Below, one piece after another: positions 62,698 to 64,000 of a stretch of 64,000 nt of DNA. This stretch comes from Chondrus crispus (taxonomy: Eukaryota; Rhodophyta; Florideophyceae; Gigartinales; Gigartinaceae). Positions within the stretch are counted from its first letter, which is position 1. Every line of letters begins with the position of its first letter. Under the pieces are notes generated by a model that was given only the letters and a program-made list of their open reading frames with translations, searched no databases and was not told where the DNA came from. Both the position numbers and the translations under genes were made by a program. The stretch lies in the NCBI RefSeq assembly GCF_000350225.1, contig NW_005179159.1:180261-244260 (forward strand), read 5' to 3'.

Positions 62698-63035
62698 TGA
62701 TGCAGTAGCCAGCAAATAGCCTGGACCAGACTATTTTGGAATCAAGACTATTAAAGTATGTGTATCGCGACTAAATACAGTGATTATGTGTAGAATATCT
62801 TTTTCCTTCTTGATGAACAAGCAAAAGTAATAAAAAAAGGTTGAAATGTGGTGCAGGAACGATACCCTTCGTTTACTCTCTGATCCGGCTACCTCTACAC
62901 TAAGTACGGCGGCCGCTTGCCGTTGTAGGTGACACGATATCCGTGTGTGATGTGTACTACGTGTGTACGTGTATAGGTATTATTACAAGTGGATGGGAGC
63001 GCCGCTTGGACTGCGTTGTTATAAGTATTATCACA
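62698..63035 (-). repeat. 3' LTR of copia element H
   Basis: Minus strand starts TGTGATAATACTTATAAC after the purine tract and ends GGCTACTGCATCA. The inner end is well fixed by the purine tract, the outer end by the break in B's pol frame. Confidence 0.65.
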
Positions 63036-63044
63036 CTCCCCCCT

Positions 63045-64000
63045 TCGCCGTGGCGCGATGCCTCTTTGTGCTCTGTGCGTTGGGCGGGGGTGGGGCTGCA
63101 AACATTGAGTTGTTCGCGCAGTTTGACAAATGCTGCGGGTGTCAGAGGCTTGGTAAAGAGGTCGGCGAGCATTTATGTTGTTGGTACATGTTTGATGTCA
63201 ATCGCCTTCTTTTTTGTTTGGTGGGCAAGGTAATGGTGGCGTAGGTCTATGAACTTTCTGCGCTTCGCTGGGCCGTTGTTCTTAGCAACCCTTATTGCTG
63301 ATTGGTTGTCGATTCGGAACGGGGTGGGCTCCAGTGGGAGCATGTCGATGTCTTGAAGGAGACGTCGAATCCATGTGGTTTGCTGGGCAGCTGCAATGGC
63401 AGCTATGTATTCAGCTTCACATGTGGATAATGCTGTTATCGCTTGTTTCATCGAGCCCCAGCATATGGGCGTTCCATTGTACACATGTACGATTCCGGAT
63501 ATGGATTTGCGGTTGGTTACATCTGCTGCGAAGTGAGAATCACTGTAGGTCTCCAGGAGGTTGGGTATTTTTTGGATGCTTGCTCTGTTGTTGCCTGCTT
63601 TGTACAGCAGGCCATGTGTCGGCGTGTGTTGAGGTATCGAATGAGGCGCCTTAACGCGATCCAATGCCTCGTTGCGGGTGATTTGGCTGCCATCGATAAT
63701 CTGTTCGCTAAGAAGTAGATGTCCGGTCTGGTGGAGTCCGCGATGTAGCGGATATCCCCGAGAAGTCGCTGGTAGATTTTTGTGATTTTTGGCATTGGTT
63801 CGTCTGCCTCTGTTGGTCCATGAAGTGTCGTTTTGGTGTTGTAAGCGGTTGGTTTTCCGTTCGACATATCCATTTCCGTCTTTCTGACCACATATTGTAT
63901 ACCATTGAGTTGGGATGCGTGTATATCTCCGTTGGCGCATTTTTTATCGTCCATCCGAGGAGTTGCCCGGGTTCCCCAAGCTGTTTGATCCTTGTACGTC
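63045..64000 (-). pseudogene. Ty1/copia RT end and RNase H
   Basis: Minus strand, running in from the window edge. KIYQRLLGDIRYIADSTRPD and LANRLSMAAKSPATRHWIAL are the RT connection. After a frameshift near 63550 come TYSDSHFAADVTNRKSISG, ICWGSMKQAITALSTCEAEY, FRIDNQSAIRVAKNNGPAKR and LRHHYLAHQTKKKAIDIKHV (RNase H, acidic residues present). A TAA at 63173-63175 precedes MLADLFTKPLTPAAFVKLRE, the conserved copia end. Family certain; one frameshift and one stop make it inactive. Confidence 0.88.

Larger units (their letters stand above)
62698..64000 (-). mobile_element. Ty1/copia element H, 3' part, inserted in element B
   Basis: RT end and RNase H on the minus strand, a polypurine tract GAAGGGGGGAG (about 63036-63046), then a 3' LTR to 62698. 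The rest lies beyond the window. CACTT (62693-62697) is the candidate target site. Confidence 0.8.

Noticed and set aside
1-64000. CRISPR arrays, bacterial operons and ribosome-binding sites
   Set aside because: No regularly spaced repeats with unique spacers. Introns, LTR elements and TATA-like words show a eukaryotic nuclear sequence.

Overview
This is a eukaryotic nuclear window with almost no intact host genes. Most of it is nested, decaying transposable elements of several classes: Ty3/gypsy with chromodomains, Ty1/copia, MULE, PIF/Harbinger-like, Tc1/mariner and MITEs. GT-AG introns of about 100-145 bp are visible in an ABC-transporter remnant and in one retrotransposon leader. The only host-like sequences are a carotenoid-oxygenase tail, an ABC-transporter ATPase remnant, and an intact nuclease-kinase fusion resembling Crinkler-type proteins. 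These suggest an alga, oomycete or fungus-like eukaryote (a red alga is plausible), but nothing fixes the lineage.

Layout. 0.1-1.8 kb: dead Tc1/mariner element. 2.2-4.3 kb: 5' part of a minus-strand LTR element (D), inserted in the gag of an older relative (C). 4,975-19,924: a complete 14,950-bp Ty3/gypsy element (A; TSD GTTGC) that also landed in C's gag. A has gag, an intact pol with chromodomain, and a 772-codon ORF on the opposite strand between pol and the 3' LTR. 20,915-27,104: a second complete Ty3/gypsy element (E; TSD ATCAT) with a C2H2 zinc-finger ORF before a broken gag-pol. It splits an ORF that continues on both sides. 27.7-28.2 kb: carotenoid oxygenase pseudogene. 28.9-30.8 kb: nuclease-kinase gene. 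31.3-32.6 kb: PIF-type MITE with a TA-flanked MITE inside. 32.6-34.7 kb: unrecognised Cys-rich broken gene. 35,219-40,070: MULE (9-bp TSD TTTAATGTT) whose transposase reading frame begins with a J-domain and coiled coil. 41.4-44.0 kb: ABC-transporter remnant and DDE_4 transposase. 45.9-50.6 kb: copia remnants, one split by a solo LTR. 52,040-62,697: minus-strand relative of A (element B) carrying a decayed copy of the same antisense ORF. 62.7-64 kb: copia element inserted in B's integrase.

Main points. The antisense ORF is recognisable end to end in A and in the diverged element B, at the same place and orientation, so it appears to be a lineage-specific retrotransposon gene of unknown function. 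In A, a hairpin-plus-polypurine module occurs both at the end of pol and at the 3' LTR, bracketing the segment with that ORF. The MULE encodes what reads as one protein, J-domain to coiled coil to Mutator-type transposase, once a solo LTR is discounted. It also carries a back-to-back double palindrome that looks like a template-switch scar. In element E, splicing of an LTR-borne intron would create the ATG of the zinc-finger ORF.
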